From assembly GCA_947462335.1 (NCBI GenBank), contig OX381714.1, positions 54,667,800-54,731,799 on the forward strand: a stretch of 64,000 nucleotides of DNA, in the 5' to 3' direction. The notes below the pieces were generated by a model. It ran no database searches. It saw only the letters and a program-made list of their open reading frames with translations, and had not been told where the DNA came from. This DNA comes from Harmothoe impar. Its lineage: Eukaryota; Annelida; Polychaeta; Phyllodocida; Polynoidae. Both the position numbers and the translations under genes were made by a program. The number at the start of each line of letters is the position of its first letter. The first letter of the stretch is position 1. Of the stretch, positions 44,069-54,646 are shown piece by piece.

Positions 44069-44362
44069 AAGATGATGCACCAATGCAGCACGGGCGATAA
44101 ACTCGCCGGCTTTGCGTCGGAGCATCAGTCCTATCTTTCGGGCGTGTATCGATCCGTAGGGTCGGCATGATGTATGAATGCAGCACTGGCGAGTAACCTG
44201 CTAGGTAGTTGCTATTGCATCAGTCGTACCCTTCCGGTGTGTATTGATGGTATGGTGCATGGATGCAGCACTGGCAAGTTACTCGCCAAGGCTGCAGTAC
44301 ACATTTGTACATCAAAATGGCATTATGCATTATGGCAATATGCTGCCCTTAAAGGGTTATTT
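44069..44362. repeat. ATGATGCA-family repeat
   Basis: GATGATGCACCAATGCAGC at the left, GCACTGGCAAGTTACTCG and CCAAGGCTGCAG in the middle, CCCTTAAAGGGTTA at the right. Confidence 0.55.
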
Positions 44363-45653
44363 AAGTAAATCTTATCAACTCATAGAATATCCATCTGACC
44401 TCATGCACTCATAAAGTAAAATCTACTCAGTTATTTAAACTAAGAATCTGTAAAACAGAGTCCTGCTGGTGTCTCCATGTATACTTATCCTGAGGATAAT
44501 AAGAACGTGGCAAACAATATTAGTGTTAAATTTTAAATTTTGCATTACCTTTTAATAGAACATAGAGTTAGATATAAGAAGGGTTTATCCAAGTTTGTCA
44601 ATTTAAATTAGATACAGTTGCTTGTTTTTTAAGTATGAACCAAGTTTGTACTTGCATTTCCATAGCAATAGAATTGTATGTGTCCGGCTTGTACAACTAG
44701 CAGGGGCACTACCATGTTATAATTCAAAACAGTCCCTAGTATGAAGACAAAGTATAGATATCAGGCAGTTTTAGCTGTCAAGTCAACTAAGTGAAACTAA
44801 TAATGAAGGGTTTGCAATGTGTGCGTTTTTTGTCTTGTCCTGTAAAAAAAAGTAAATATGATATACTCAACTGTTTAACATTGGTCTTACTGTAAATGTG
44901 TCACCTCATTATAGTGTATGCTTTAATAGTTGGAAGCAGTTTCCTGCCACTGGAAAATAAAATACCCTGTATATACCAAGACATCTCTGTGGTCAGGACT
45001 TTTTATGTCATCCCTGCAAACAAAATGAAGACAAAATTTCTAGATATTCTCATGTCATGACTCCTGATCCCTCTTGTGACATATTCTCAAGAATTTCTTG
45101 TCATTTGCATGAGTCAAACTCAGGAAATGCACTTTAACATTTAACTCTAGGAACAATTACTATCTCATGTATACAGCTTGTGCCTTGCCCGAGACGTACA
45201 CAAGATACTAACTTGTGTCATTCTGGAGTTCTGTTTGGAGGGATGATTTCAATTTTCATGGGCTGAATTCTAAGGCCTTTCAAGCCCAAATGTGTAATTT
45301 GTGTCCGAGCCATTCCAGAGGGCTCCTCGTATGGTGAACTTAAAGCTGGGCCGTCAGGGCATAAGTTCAGCATTTTCCATCCATGGCCTAAAATAACAGT
45401 TCCACCAAAAGGCAGCAGTGTTTGGACAGGGGACCATGAGCATTGTCCAGCTACAACATATTCACCCTATCTTGTACCTGTAAGAGCTGAGCTTCTAGCC
45501 CTTAAGAGCCCTCTTGTGAATCAAAACTGAACTATATCCAAAAGTGCTTTTGGCCTCACTTCAACCATGACGGTCAAGCTTTAAGCAACATCTAATTTCA
45601 AAATTACAGAAAGGAAGCCTATCCTCTATCAAGCTCAGTTCAAGAATATGCAT

Positions 45654-46710
45654 TGGGATGAAAGTTTTCAAGTTTTTCCCTGATTTCAAGTTTTTTTTTA
45701 AAGTCGCAAAGACCTGTACTTATAGTAGGCACTTGGATAAATTTTTTAAAACGGTTACAATATATTCTGACTGTAATCATGTGATAGAGCACATTGACTC
45801 CCTCTCAGAACATTTGGAATTACATTTGTATCTTAAGTAGAAGTGAAGAAATCAACCAGAACATGCATAGGCTGCAGAAGCAAGCTGGTGCTATACAAAT
45901 GTACACAGCCTGGTGTGGCAAATTGGCACCAACTACTAGAGACACTCTGTTCTCTCTTTAATTGCAAGGTAACATGACATATCAGGCTTGCACAATGTTA
46001 CAATGTTACTTGTGTACATATATCTCACTGATTAAACCCGAATCCTACAATATGTGACTTGTATAGCACATTCTTTTATTGATTAAAGTGAACAGTGATA
46101 CCAGACACAGGTGGTGAGACCACAGATTAGGTCTCAACCATGACTCACCGGTGACATCTGGTGTTAGGATCTAACATCTTACCAATAGGCTTACATAGGG
46201 ATACCCAGACTGGTATATCAAGACAGAACATGACTAATTTAGGGGAATGCAGGAAACCTCTTGGGATTCCACGCAGGAGGCTGGAAACGGACATGTAGCA
46301 TACTATTGATATGTACAAGGAGGGCCGCATGTTAATACAAAGGGGCCATGAATATTTCAATGAAATTCGCTTAGATAAAGTTGACCTTTACATTTGGATA
46401 ATTGCCATATTAGGACTTACAATTAAACATATTCCCAATGATAAGTAGCGGATAGCCGGCTAAAAGAGCTTTCCAATAAGCTAGTGCATGCTCTGTTATC
46501 TCTAATAGGGGCTGAATAGGAGCAAAAACGAATAGAGTCATTTCAGACAGGCACTCATAAGGGTGCCAATTTTAGTGTGCCACCTGTGACTGCTGGTTTG
46601 AGCCCTGCAGTGCGGTTCTTCCAAGTGCCTACTTATAGAGTACTTTATTCAGGGGGTTTGATTAATGGAACATTTCAAGTTTTTTTGAGCTTGGTCACTT
46701 TCATCCCTGA
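45654..46710. mobile_element. Small MITE (GGGATGAAAG ends) split by a larger element
   Basis: GGGATGAAAGTTTTCAAG at 45655 and TCACTTTCATCCCTGA ending 46710. Removing 45726-46631 leaves ~150 bp, matching the intact copy at 28980-29120. Confidence 0.7.
45726..46631. mobile_element. TIR DNA element, 906 bp, 7-bp target duplication (copy 1)
   Basis: TAGGCACTTGGA at the left and TCCAAGTGCCTA at the right, flanked by CTTATAG at 45719-45725 and 46632-46638. No transposase ORF. High identity to 49175-50090. Confidence 0.85.
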
Positions 46711-48165
46711 TTTTTTTTCCTGAGGGAGGCAGATGAAAAACGTTAGTACTGCCACCTAGTGACTACATCCAGTGTGGGGTGGTGGCGCCATCTAGTGAGT
46801 GAAGCTGGGCTCAGCATTCTGATTGGTTGGGAGAGTTAGTATTGGAGGGAGTCCCAAACAGTTCATAACACTGGGATAACACTAACAGGGCGGAAGGTAT
46901 AGTTGACTGTAACTTATATCCTAGTTGTAAGTACCCTAGAGTGTACATACACTGCCTAGTTATAACATCAAACATTCTGACCCAGGTACCTAAGTTAGTC
47001 CATGTCAATATGCAGCCATTGCCAGTAGTCAGCAGGTACCGATTTAGTACCCTGGTAGATGGGGACGCTATCATGTCACTCTCCAAGCACATGCCTCATA
47101 CCATACTGTTCTGGACTGGGCCATCAAGAACTGTGCTGGAGAATGCAGTCTAGACTAGCCATCAACTGTCCTGGGTCATCTGTAGAGTATATTAGATAAG
47201 ATAGGATGTTTATGAAGCTTATAATCAGTTCCGATAATGACCCACTGACCTGCATTATACTATCATCGACCTATTTAGGTTAGAGTTGGTGAATAGATAT
47301 TGAATAATGTTTACCAGCCTATTCATTATTCATGATGTATGTATAGTATGAGAAATGTGGGCATACCTAGACTATATAACCTCCTATAACAAACAGAAAA
47401 CATTTGCAGGAAAACCTTTTCCATACAACTCCATACTAATATCATATGCCCCGCCCATCACTCGCTCTAGCTCCCCAAAGCACATTCCATACCCCCCTAC
47501 CCTCCTTCCCTGACCCATGCCATCCTCCCTTCCTAGTCACATGTCCTCTCAGTACAGTGGGGCCCTTGATAGGGGGGTCCCAATGTCCCATGTCGATTTT
47601 AAAAACTGGCCATGTCGCCATATCGATTTTAAGATATGCCCATGTCGCCATATCGATTTAAAGAAATTCCCAATGTCCCATGTCACTATCTAATTTTTCC
47701 TCCTGTCCCATGTCAACCATGTCACTAAGCCGCAAAAACAAAGATAGCACATGGTCTGATGTGGGGGAAAGAAAAGGTGCTCTACTCACAATTCTTGGTG
47801 TCCCACAACATCAAATATGTGGCACACAGTCTCTTCAAACATCCTTTTACCGCTAGCCACCATGAAGTGATATTGATAAGTAAAAGGAGGCAGTTTAGTT
47901 TGGTTTAAGATGACTTGTATTTATGAACCATGTGCGCCATCCCGCTCGTCACCCAAGTGCCCCCAAAGTAGTGACATCACAACATGTGTACGTCGGTATC
48001 ACAACATCCCCCTTGTTACAAGAAGAACATTACAGTCGCCGTATCGAATTTAAGGGTCTAGGGCCATCACAGTCTCTAATTGCTGATCATGATATACATG
48101 TCTCTTGTGAACATATGTAGGATCTATCAAACTCTAATACAAAAATGATTTTGTTTTCATTTCAG
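46711..48165. other. Intergenic, upstream of the palmitoyltransferase gene
   Basis: Holds the second CATGTCG repeat at 47558-47735. No coding region is supported. The 5' exon and promoter of the palmitoyltransferase gene probably lie here but were not located. Confidence 0.4.
47558..47735. repeat. Degenerate CATGTCG repeat, second copy
   Basis: Starts CAGTGGGGCCCTTGAT then GGGGGTCCCAATGTCC, followed by repeated CATGTCG..ATCGATTTTAAG units. Same family as 26590-26830. Confidence 0.6.
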
Positions 48166-48209
48166 GTTAGCATTATCTCAACACTTGGGAATAACCAGCA
48201 GCTAGCAGT
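48162..48209 (+). promoter_or_regulatory. Splice acceptor and 5' UTR of ZDHHC24-like exon
   Basis: TTTTCATTTCAG precedes 48166, then 44 nt of leader before the ATG. Indicates a noncoding upstream exon. Confidence 0.5.
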
Positions 48210-49037
48210 ATGGGAGGCCTGATCCCTCCCTCCACTACAGACAGAGTGGTATTCTCCATATTCCTTCTGGGAGGGCACTTATACCTCTGGTACGAACTGA
48301 AATGTGTCGTCCCCTTCTACCACCAAGGCTACAACACTACTGTATACATCCACTGTGCCATAGCAGCATGGACCTACTTCCAAATCATAGCCAATATCTT
48401 TTTAATGCGCTTCGCAGAATCCTCCGGGGTGAAATCACTGCGCGAAGCAAAACGAAAGGATTATTGGAGATTCTGTGAAAAATGTCGCGAATCTTTCCCG
48501 CCCCGGAGCCACCATTGTAAACTGTGCGGGGAGTGTGTCCTGCGCAGAGACCACCACTGCTGGTTTGCAGGCTGCTGTGTCAGTGCTGCCAACCAGAGGT
48601 ACTACATTGTGGCCATTAGCTACATCTTCTTTGCAGCTTTGTATGGAAACATCATCAATTTCAGCTATGTCGGGGCGACCCTGGGAGGCTTCGGACCCTG
48701 GACGGTGTTTAGTCTCATGGCCCCTCATGTTGTGGTTTTAACAGGGACTTTGAGTCCACTACAGTTCTTTGTGACAGTGATGACCACTATAGCCTACCTG
48801 GTGAATGTCCTCACTCTGTGGCTGCTGCAGATTATGTATGTACAGATTGTGAAGGGCCAGACTAAACATGAGAGGTCTAAGAAGCTGGTGGGGCTGTATG
48901 ACCTTGGGATGCCCGCCAACCTGCACAGCGTCCTTGGTTACCGCTGGTACCTGGTTTGGCTCTGGCCATGGGTGCATTCTACGCCTACTGATGACGGTAT
49001 GTCCTATGGTAACCAGCGAAATGAGAAAACTGAATAA
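48210..49037 (+). CDS. ZDHHC24: ZDHHC24-like palmitoyltransferase
   Basis: S-acyltransferase of the DHHC family, expected in endomembranes, attaching palmitate to protein cysteines. 275 residues, uninterrupted. Transmembrane segments at ~13-29, 46-66, 133-155, 165-185 and 190-215. Cysteine-rich domain 89-124 with C89, C92, H102, C103, C106, C109 and catalytic DHHC at 114-117. The C-terminal YDLGMPANLH...WYLVWLWPW...DDGMSY block matches ZDHHC24 rather than other family members. After DHHC the sequence is WFAGCCV, not the common PWVNNCV; ZDHHC24 proteins also diverge here. The ATG lies 45 nt into an exon that starts after an acceptor at 48165, so the upstream exon is 5' UTR. AATAAA overlaps the stop (49033). 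Confidence 0.87.
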   Translation: MGGLIPPSTTDRVVFSIFLLGGHLYLWYELKCVVPFYHQGYNTTVYIHCAIAAWTYFQIIANIFLMRFAESSGVKSLREAKRKDYWRFCEKCRESFPPRSHHCKLCGECVLRRDHHCWFAGCCVSAANQRYYIVAISYIFFAALYGNIINFSYVGATLGGFGPWTVFSLMAPHVVVLTGTLSPLQFFVTVMTTIAYLVNVLTLWLLQIMYVQIVKGQTKHERSKKLVGLYDLGMPANLHSVLGYRWYLVWLWPWVHSTPTDDGMSYGNQRNEKTE

Positions 49038-49174
49038 ATCAACATTGAAGAAAATCTGTGGTGGCTGTAGACTTTTATTTTGTGCAGATCATAAAATGCA
49101 AGATGAGACTAACTAAAATCAGCGCCTTGACAAAACGCATATCCCTTGTAGCCTTAAAGCATGTCCTCCGTATA

Positions 49175-50090
49175 TAGGCACTTGGATAAATTTTTTTAAA
49201 CGGTTACAATATATTCTGACTGCAATCATGTGATAGAGCACATTGACCCCCTCTCAGAACATTTGGAATTACATTTGTATCCTAAGTAGAAGTGAAGATA
49301 TCAACCAGAACATGCATAGGCTGCAGAAGCAAGCTGGTGCTATACAAATGTACACAGCCTGGTGTGGCAAATTGGCACCAACTACTAGAGACACTCTGTT
49401 CTCTCTTTAATTGCAAGGTAACATGATATATCAGGCTTGCACAATGTTACAATGTTACTTGTGTATATATATCTCACTGATTAAACCCGAATCCTACAAT
49501 ATGTGACTTGTATAGCACATTCTTTTATTGATTAAAGTGAACAGTGATATCAAACACAGGTGGTGAGACCACAGATTAGATCTCAACCATGACTCACGGG
49601 TGACATCTGGTGTTAGGATCTAACATCTTACCAATAGGCTTACATAGGGATACCCAGACTGCTTAACACTGGTATATCAAGACAGAACATGACTAATTTA
49701 GGGGAATGCAGGAAACCTCTTGGGATTCCACGCAGGAGGCTGAAAACGGACATGTAGCAAACTATTGATATGTAGAAAGAGGGCCGCATGTTAATACAAA
49801 GGGGCCATGAATATTTCAATGAAATTCGCATAGATAAAGTTGACCTTTACATTTGGATAATTGCCATATTAGGACTTACAATTAAATATATTCCCAATGA
49901 TTAGTAGTTGATAGCTGGCTAAAGGAGCTTTCCAATAAGCTAGTGCATGCTCTGTTATCTCTAATAGGGGCTGAATAGGAGCAAAAACGAATAGAGTCAT
50001 TTCAGACAGGCACTCATAAGGGTGCCAATTTTAGTGTGCCACCTGTGACTGCTGGTTTGAGCCCTGCAGTGCGGTTCTTCCAAGTGCCTA
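49175..50090. mobile_element. TIR DNA element, 916 bp, 7-bp target duplication (copy 2)
   Basis: Same ends as copy 1 (TAGGCACTTGG / CCAAGTGCCTA), flanked by CCGTATA at 49168-49174 and 50091-50097. Begins ~140 bp after the ZDHHC24-like stop, probably in or near the 3' UTR. Confidence 0.85.
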
Positions 50091-50097
50091 CCGTATA

Positions 50098-51391
50098 GTC
50101 TTACTATCTGGGCTCTATCCCTCTCTATAGATGGTGCAACAATCTCTCCCAATAGACTAATAAGGTGAATAGTCTTAAACATAAATGGGTTCGGTTATAG
50201 TTGTGTTTAACAAAGAATAAGAAAGAAACAAACAAACAAACAAAGAAAGAAGGAAAAGGGGTTCGGAGCCAGAGCCCATGATTTGTAGAACATACTACCT
50301 GTCTATTAGTAGAGATTGTGCCGCTATCGGAAGCCAGTAGGGGAATGGAGCAGTAGACCATAGGGGATATACTTTTTAAGACTACTCAGTATTTGCTTTT
50401 TGTTATGAGTTATAAATGCATTACCTCACACACCTTGTCTTTAGGTTAATGCCTCAGAGGCTCTGGCTCCATTAGTCATATTTAACAGGGATGTAAGTCT
50501 TCCTGGAATTCCAGGAATTCCTGGAATTTCAATTTTAGGAACTTTTCTATGTTCCTGTACAGTCCTTTATTCTACCAATGTTAAAAATCCCCTATTTTCA
50601 CATTTGGTTCTCCCTGCAGTGTTTCCAGCCAGCAGAAGGCCCTAGAACACCCACCCCAGTGCTCCCGATGCCCTCCCGGCCTCCCCTGCAGTGCTCCAGG
50701 CCAGCAGAGCGCGCCTAGACGGTCTCTTTTCCCCTCCTGGAATCTTATGATATAGAATGACCCTTATGGTGATAGAGCAAGGCCAAAAAAAAGGTTTATT
50801 TCAGGTAACTAACATGGACTGAAAATATAGGGTCGGTAGGTCGGATTTGTTTTTACTTTTTTTTAAAACTTGCTGCCCCATCTGTGCCCCACCTCGGGCC
50901 CATTTGGGTGTGTTGGCTGCATGGGTACTCTATACTAAACTCAGACAGACTCATCCACACCATGCCCGTCCTGGCGTGTGGCAGGCAGGGGGTGCAGTGG
51001 ATTGATTGGGTGTAAATTATGCATCTTGACTGACTGCAGGGGGTAGGGCAGTCAGTCACTGAGGATGTGGAGCAGCTCATGGTGGTGGAGTCAGGGGTGT
51101 GGAGCAGCTCATGTAGAGTCAGGATATCCATGGTCTACAGGCAAAGCCATGGCGATCGGTCCTCCATTCCGGATGGGTGAGTTTAACTGAATTCCAACTG
51201 AATTCCTCTTTTCCTATAAACCTGCACATGCTCAAAGGTGAACTGTGATTTAAAGCGGCATTATCATCGAGCATGTTCCATTCTCATTTCTAGTACTGTT
51301 CTAGGCTGCTATGTGGTTAAGTGCGATCGGTTCGTGAGAATCACCCAAGAAATCGGGTATTGGAGCCCCACCTTAAGACACTTTGCACCAA
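50098..51391. other. Intergenic
   Basis: No gene seen. Short inverted GGAATTCCAGGAATTCC at ~50509-50528 and a CCCAGCAG/GCTCCAGGCCAGCAG direct repeat near 50625-50700. Confidence 0.4.
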
Positions 51392-52346
51392 CCCAGTCAG
51401 CAAAGATACGTTGGGTCAACGTTAAACCAACAGGTAGTCAATGTTGGAATGACGTCAGATTCTGACGTTGGGCCAACGTTCATTTGTCCGTCCATAAGAA
51501 CGTTGCCATGACGTCGCAAAGAATTGACGTTGGTCCAACGTTGGGCAAAGTCCTGATGTCTAATGACGTTGTTCCAATGTCTTGCCAACCAGATTTAGAG
51601 CCTAAAAATGATGCCCTTCCAACATATATTTTCCAACTTTGGCCCACCGTTTATTTGTAATGTCGGCCCAATATTGTACCAAAATGTTTAATTTTTCCAA
51701 GCTTCCAATGTGATCAACTCCCCTCAATGGCTCTCAAGAATCATCATTTTAGAGACAGCCATTTCATTCTCTATTTGCATTTTCACCTTGATCTTTGCCC
51801 AATGAGCCAAGAAGTTATCACAAATAGGCTCTCAACCCTTACACCTTATCTGCTTGCTATTACCCACAAAATGGTGTCCTCATATAAATATTGCCAGGAT
51901 ATTGTTATCTCACATAAAAATTTGGTATTTAAACATATTATAGTTTATGGATGGAATAACACTTGCTTAAACATTTATACAACCCAGGGGCATCCTATAG
52001 TAATGCCCCATCATGGGGGACAAATAATGGGGATGGTGGTCAAAATCTCTCCATACAACCTTTCATGCCCTCTGGTGGACGTTGGAAATACGTTGGTTTT
52101 CTTCTCATTGCTGGAAGTATTTTCTATGTTGGGCCAACATTGATTTGCCAACGTTGGCCCAACATGAATTATCTGATGTTGTACCAACGTTGGCATATCA
52201 CTGGGAGTATTCTTACTGTTGGTCCAACATAGATTTGCCAACATTGTACCAACGTTGGCACTTCAATGTTGGCCCAACGTTGAAATATTGCCCGCGACGG
52301 TGCCGAGCATTGCCAACGTTGGACCAACGTATTCTTGCTAGCTGGG
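51392..52346. mobile_element. CCAACGTTGG-rich TIR element, 955 bp
   Basis: Left CCCAGTCAGCAAAGATACG and right, inverted, CCCAGCTAGCAAGAATACG, flanked by AA on both sides (2-bp duplication). Arms are built from many CCAACGTTGG and GTTGGCCCAACGTT palindromes. Central part AT-rich, no transposase. Related in design to the AACGTT family. Confidence 0.8.
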
Positions 52347-53477
52347 AATACAGTGTCAGTGGCCAGTGCAGTGCTGCATTGATACATTAATAGTCTACTC
52401 ACGTTTGGATTTAAATAAATTAATTGTAACCCCTATTTATTCATGTAAAAGCATAACGTTTTAGAATGATTATAATGTGACTATACATGGGTTAAAATTC
52501 GACACGGCAACACGGCCCTATTAAAATCCGACACGGGCGACACAGCCCTTCTAAAAATAGACAGACACGGCAAAATAGAGTAGAATGTATGGCCCTCTTG
52601 CTAAAAACCAGACACGGTTAGAAACCTGGGTACCTATGTCTAGTCACTGTAATGTTGTGGGACAGGGAGGAGGGACAGGTAGCCAATGTATGGCTCTGGT
52701 GCTGGTGGAGAGGATGAGGTGGGTTGGGGGGGGGGGGGGGGTACCAGATGCAGAACAGAACATGACAGGTAGCTGTCTCTTGCATGTTATACCGATAGAT
52801 TGACCAGCTACAATACTAACACAGTTTTGCGCTGAAAACGGCTGAACCCCCCTGCCTCCTAATAGGGGTTGATATTTTTACCCCCATCCCTCTGCCTGAT
52901 GATGAGTTGAAATGTTTAGCCTCTACCCCAAAATCCACTCCACCACCCTAACTCCACCATGTGCATCCAATACCCCCTAATGATTAGACACGACTATACA
53001 TTTGTTATAGTATGCTAGCTTGTCATGTTACGTGAGAATAAATCTTTAAAATATTTAAGGGTATATTTCATTTCAATTCATTTCGGTTCAATTTATTTCA
53101 GTTCAATATGGTATACTTTGTAATGAAATAAAATTCTGTGCAAAACATCTATGCCGATATCTGGTTCTGCCGAAATTTACTAGATCCTGCACACAGCCAT
53201 AAACTTTTTTTTCATTTCACGAAAATACGATAAATAGACTCCCCTGAATGAGATATATAAACTTGTTTTGAAAAACGTTACGTTTCTAATAATCTAAAGG
53301 AGTGACAATTCATGACAGTTAAGAATTTCTACTTCAAAACAAGTAATATCAGTTTTCCATAACAGTGTGTCTTTAGTCCTAACCGTAATTTGTTACTTGT
53401 GCACCACTTTTAATTTTAGCTACCAAATACAGAATGCATTCTCAACAACTCTCCTAATTCTGTCTTTCTGATTTCAG
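52347..53477. other. Intergenic / upstream of fucosyltransferase exon
   Basis: Contains three ACACGG-type short repeats (52500-52570), a poly-G run at ~52727, and AT-rich sequence with TTCAATTCATTTCGG-like tails. The start exon of the fucosyltransferase should lie here or farther left but was not identified. Confidence 0.4.
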
Positions 53478-54646
53478 ATGTGAGAAAGAAGACGGTGGCA
53501 GCAGTGATATTTCTGTGTTCATCAGAAATATTTTTGGTCATCTACAAGGTGCTCTACCCTACTGCCGTGTCCATCATCCGGGCATCCAGCAGGACAGATA
53601 CCACAGGAAACCAGCGTAATAACAGTATCAAATCTATAGTCCTGTGGAATACCTATTTTGGGCAAGATAAATGGTACATACCATTCCCAGAAGGAGCTAG
53701 AGAGAAAGAGATCAGTTGCTTTGGGAGAAGCAAGTGCCGGTTGTCAATTGATAGGAGAAATGCTAGGAGAGATCCTCTTAGTTTTGATGCAGTGGTGTTT
53801 CATGGCAGAGACCACCATACCCCACCAAGAAAACGCCGACCTCAGCAAGTTTACATCATGTATGTGTGGGAGAGCCCCACCTATAGGAATGCAGATTTTA
53901 TCACAGGTGGATATTTCTACAATTGGACCTCTACCTATTCCACGAAGTCAGACATTACCATGAAATATAGTTTGTTCTTCAGGCTGCCAAAAATGGCCCC
54001 AGATGCTCTGACGACGTTACCACAGATCGAGAGAAAGAGGAAGGCAGGGGAGGCCATGGTTGCTTGGATTGTGAGTCATTGTGCAGGTGCTAGTTTGAGA
54101 TTTCAGTATGTTAATGAATTAAAAACGTATCTACCTGTTGATATATATGGTCAATGTGGGAAACCATGCCCTGGAGGGACCAGTGGGAATAACGTAAACT
54201 GCTTTGAAAAGCTGGGTTCAACTGGACAGTATAAATTCTACCTCGCTTTTGAGAACTCACTGTGCCAGGATTACATCTCATTTAAGCCTTTCAGGGCCCT
54301 TAACTCCAGCATGCTACCAGTGGTGCTCGGAGGTACAAGTACTAATGACTATATCCTTGTTTTACCGCCAAATTCCTTCATTGATGTTAGAAACTTCAAA
54401 TCCCCCAAACTGCTGGCAGATTACCTGACACACCTGGATGGTAATGATGAGGAGTACCTGGCCTACCACGCCTGGAGGAAGGACTACTGGGTATATCTAG
54501 ACTTTGGGCCAACATTTTGTCAGATTTGCAATGCTTTGTATAATAGTACAATGGTCACACCTAGAAATGTAGATTGGGGGCAGTTCTGGAATAGTGAAGG
54601 GATGTGTGATAATAGCCTTGTACTTAGGCTTCTAGGGAAGGTTTAA
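53478..54646 (+). CDS. Alpha-1,3-fucosyltransferase (GT10), last exon, 5' partial
   Basis: Golgi type II enzyme transferring fucose from GDP-fucose to N-acetylglucosamine-type acceptors. The exon starts after TGATTTCAG at 53477 in phase 1, so the first full codon is GTG at 53480. The frame upstream has no ATG before a stop, so the N-terminal codons come from an unseen exon. A hydrophobic anchor (residues ~6-24) is followed by a stem. GT10 motifs: YIMYVWESP; KSDITMKYSLFFRLP; VAWIVSHCAGASLRFQYV with VDIYGQCG; and the donor-binding block YKFYLAFENSLCQDY with LPVVLGG and SFIDVRNFKSPKLLADYL. The C-terminal CQICNAL cysteines fit family disulfides. 389 residues with intact motifs. AATAAA at ~54734. 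Confidence 0.9.

Larger units (their letters stand above)
41546..45653. other. RSF1 3' flank and probable 3' UTR
   Basis: No coding exon. Possible poly(A) signals: AATAAA at 43152, 43176, 44032 and ~44956; which one RSF1 uses is unknown. Two ATGATGCA-family repeats lie at 43249-43450 and 44069-44362. The rest is AT-rich. Confidence 0.45.

Noticed and set aside
51727..52143. 138-residue plus-strand ORF in the CCAACGTTGG element as a transposase
   Set aside because: No DDE-type or other transposase motif and it runs into the palindromic arm; likely chance.
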